A stretch of 64,000 nt of DNA from Pseudomonas cannabina (GTDB lineage: Bacteria; Pseudomonadota; Gammaproteobacteria; Pseudomonadales; Pseudomonadaceae). The DNA lies in assembly GCF_900100365.1 (NCBI RefSeq), contig NZ_FNKU01000001.1, forward strand, positions 3,981,501 through 4,045,500. Direction: 5' to 3'. The translations under genes were made by a program, and so were the position numbers. Below, in pieces: positions 63,885 to 64,000 of the stretch. The notes under the pieces are model-generated. The model searched no databases, had not been told where the DNA came from, and saw only the letters and a program-made list of their open reading frames with translations. Within the stretch, counting starts at the first letter, position 1. Every line of letters starts with the position of its first letter.

Positions 63885-64000
63885 TCAGGCACTCCTCGAT
63901 ACAGGGCCGAGCGCAGGCTCCAGGCCATCGATGAAAAGGCAGGCGGCGAGCAGATCAGCCGCTCCGCCAGGCGAAGCATTCAGGGCCAGCAGTTGTTGAT
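63885..64000 (-). CDS. mdcB: Triphosphoribosyl-dephospho-CoA synthase MdcB (C-terminal end only)
   Basis: The last 38 or so codons of a gene that enters from the right edge: [20 protein letters not shown], then [16 protein letters not shown] and a TGA whose bases lie just before the mdcC ATG. The sequence and place between mdcA and mdcC in the malonate cluster fit MdcB, which makes the cofactor for MdcC. Only the end is visible, so completeness cannot be judged. Confidence 0.8.
   Translation of the reverse strand, partial: QQLLALNASPGGAADLLAACLFIDGLEPALGPVSRSA

Overview
The window is a stretch of chromosome from a plant-associated Pseudomonas of the P. syringae group. The support for this is a complete hopAS1-type type III effector gene behind a HrpL (hrp box) promoter, an S-adenosylhomocysteine (SAH) riboswitch in front of ahcY, a GbdR/CbcXWV choline-betaine locus, dispersed REP-type repeats (the 'gtgggagcggacttgtccgcg' class) and high-GC Pseudomonas codon usage. 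I did not run any search. Names rest on recognising protein families and gene order.

Layout. 1-13 kb: the end of a biotin operon (bioB), comF, a ModE-like regulator, a Tat-exported PhoX/DUF839 phosphatase gene broken by a stop, a six-gene LacI-ABC transporter-GpdQ-like phosphodiesterase operon, srkA and rarD. 13.1-18.3 kb: an island of about 5.2 kb bounded by a perfect 49-bp direct repeat of the 3' end of a gcvR-like gene. It holds nested insertion sequences, two families of MITE-like elements, orphan colicin/pyocin-type immunity genes and perhaps a trace of a bacteriocin gene. 18.3-26 kb: gcvR-like, glcB (malate synthase G), hrp box and hopAS1. 26-32 kb: a lone receiver domain, a CNB-CBS-DUF294 protein coupled to a DnaQ-like exonuclease, zapA with a zapB-like partner, and a chemoreceptor behind a FliA-type promoter. 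32-37.3 kb: gbdR and cbcXWV. 37.4-43.4 kb: a YkgJ-like gene (broken) and a four-carbon sugar-acid pathway (ltnD, otnK, otnC, gntP broken, otnI). 43.7-51.1 kb: thioesterase, ExoU-like patatin phospholipase, SAH riboswitch-ahcY-metF, rhlE. 51.3-58 kb: yceI, cytochrome b561, amine oxidase (broken), bioA, rsmE, hemolysin-III family protein. 58.2-64 kb: the malonate decarboxylase/transport cluster mdcR, madM, madL, mdcH, G, E, D, C and the end of mdcB.

The genes form clear functional sets: sugar-acid use, malonate use, betaine uptake with its regulator, the methyl cycle (ahcY and metF under SAH control), biotin synthesis split over two loci, and virulence (HopAS1, perhaps the ExoU-like phospholipase).

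The most unusual property of the window is that six otherwise well-preserved reading frames carry one in-frame stop codon each (five TAG, one TGA), with the family sequence continuing in the same frame on the other side. Other notable points are the gcvR-targeted island with its chain of CTAG/TTAG/TAA-targeted insertions, a full-length hopAS1, a 21-bp-period direct repeat upstream of cbcX, tandem arrays of a unit of about 133 bp at two convergent gene junctions, and a 244-bp near-palindrome built from REP sequences.
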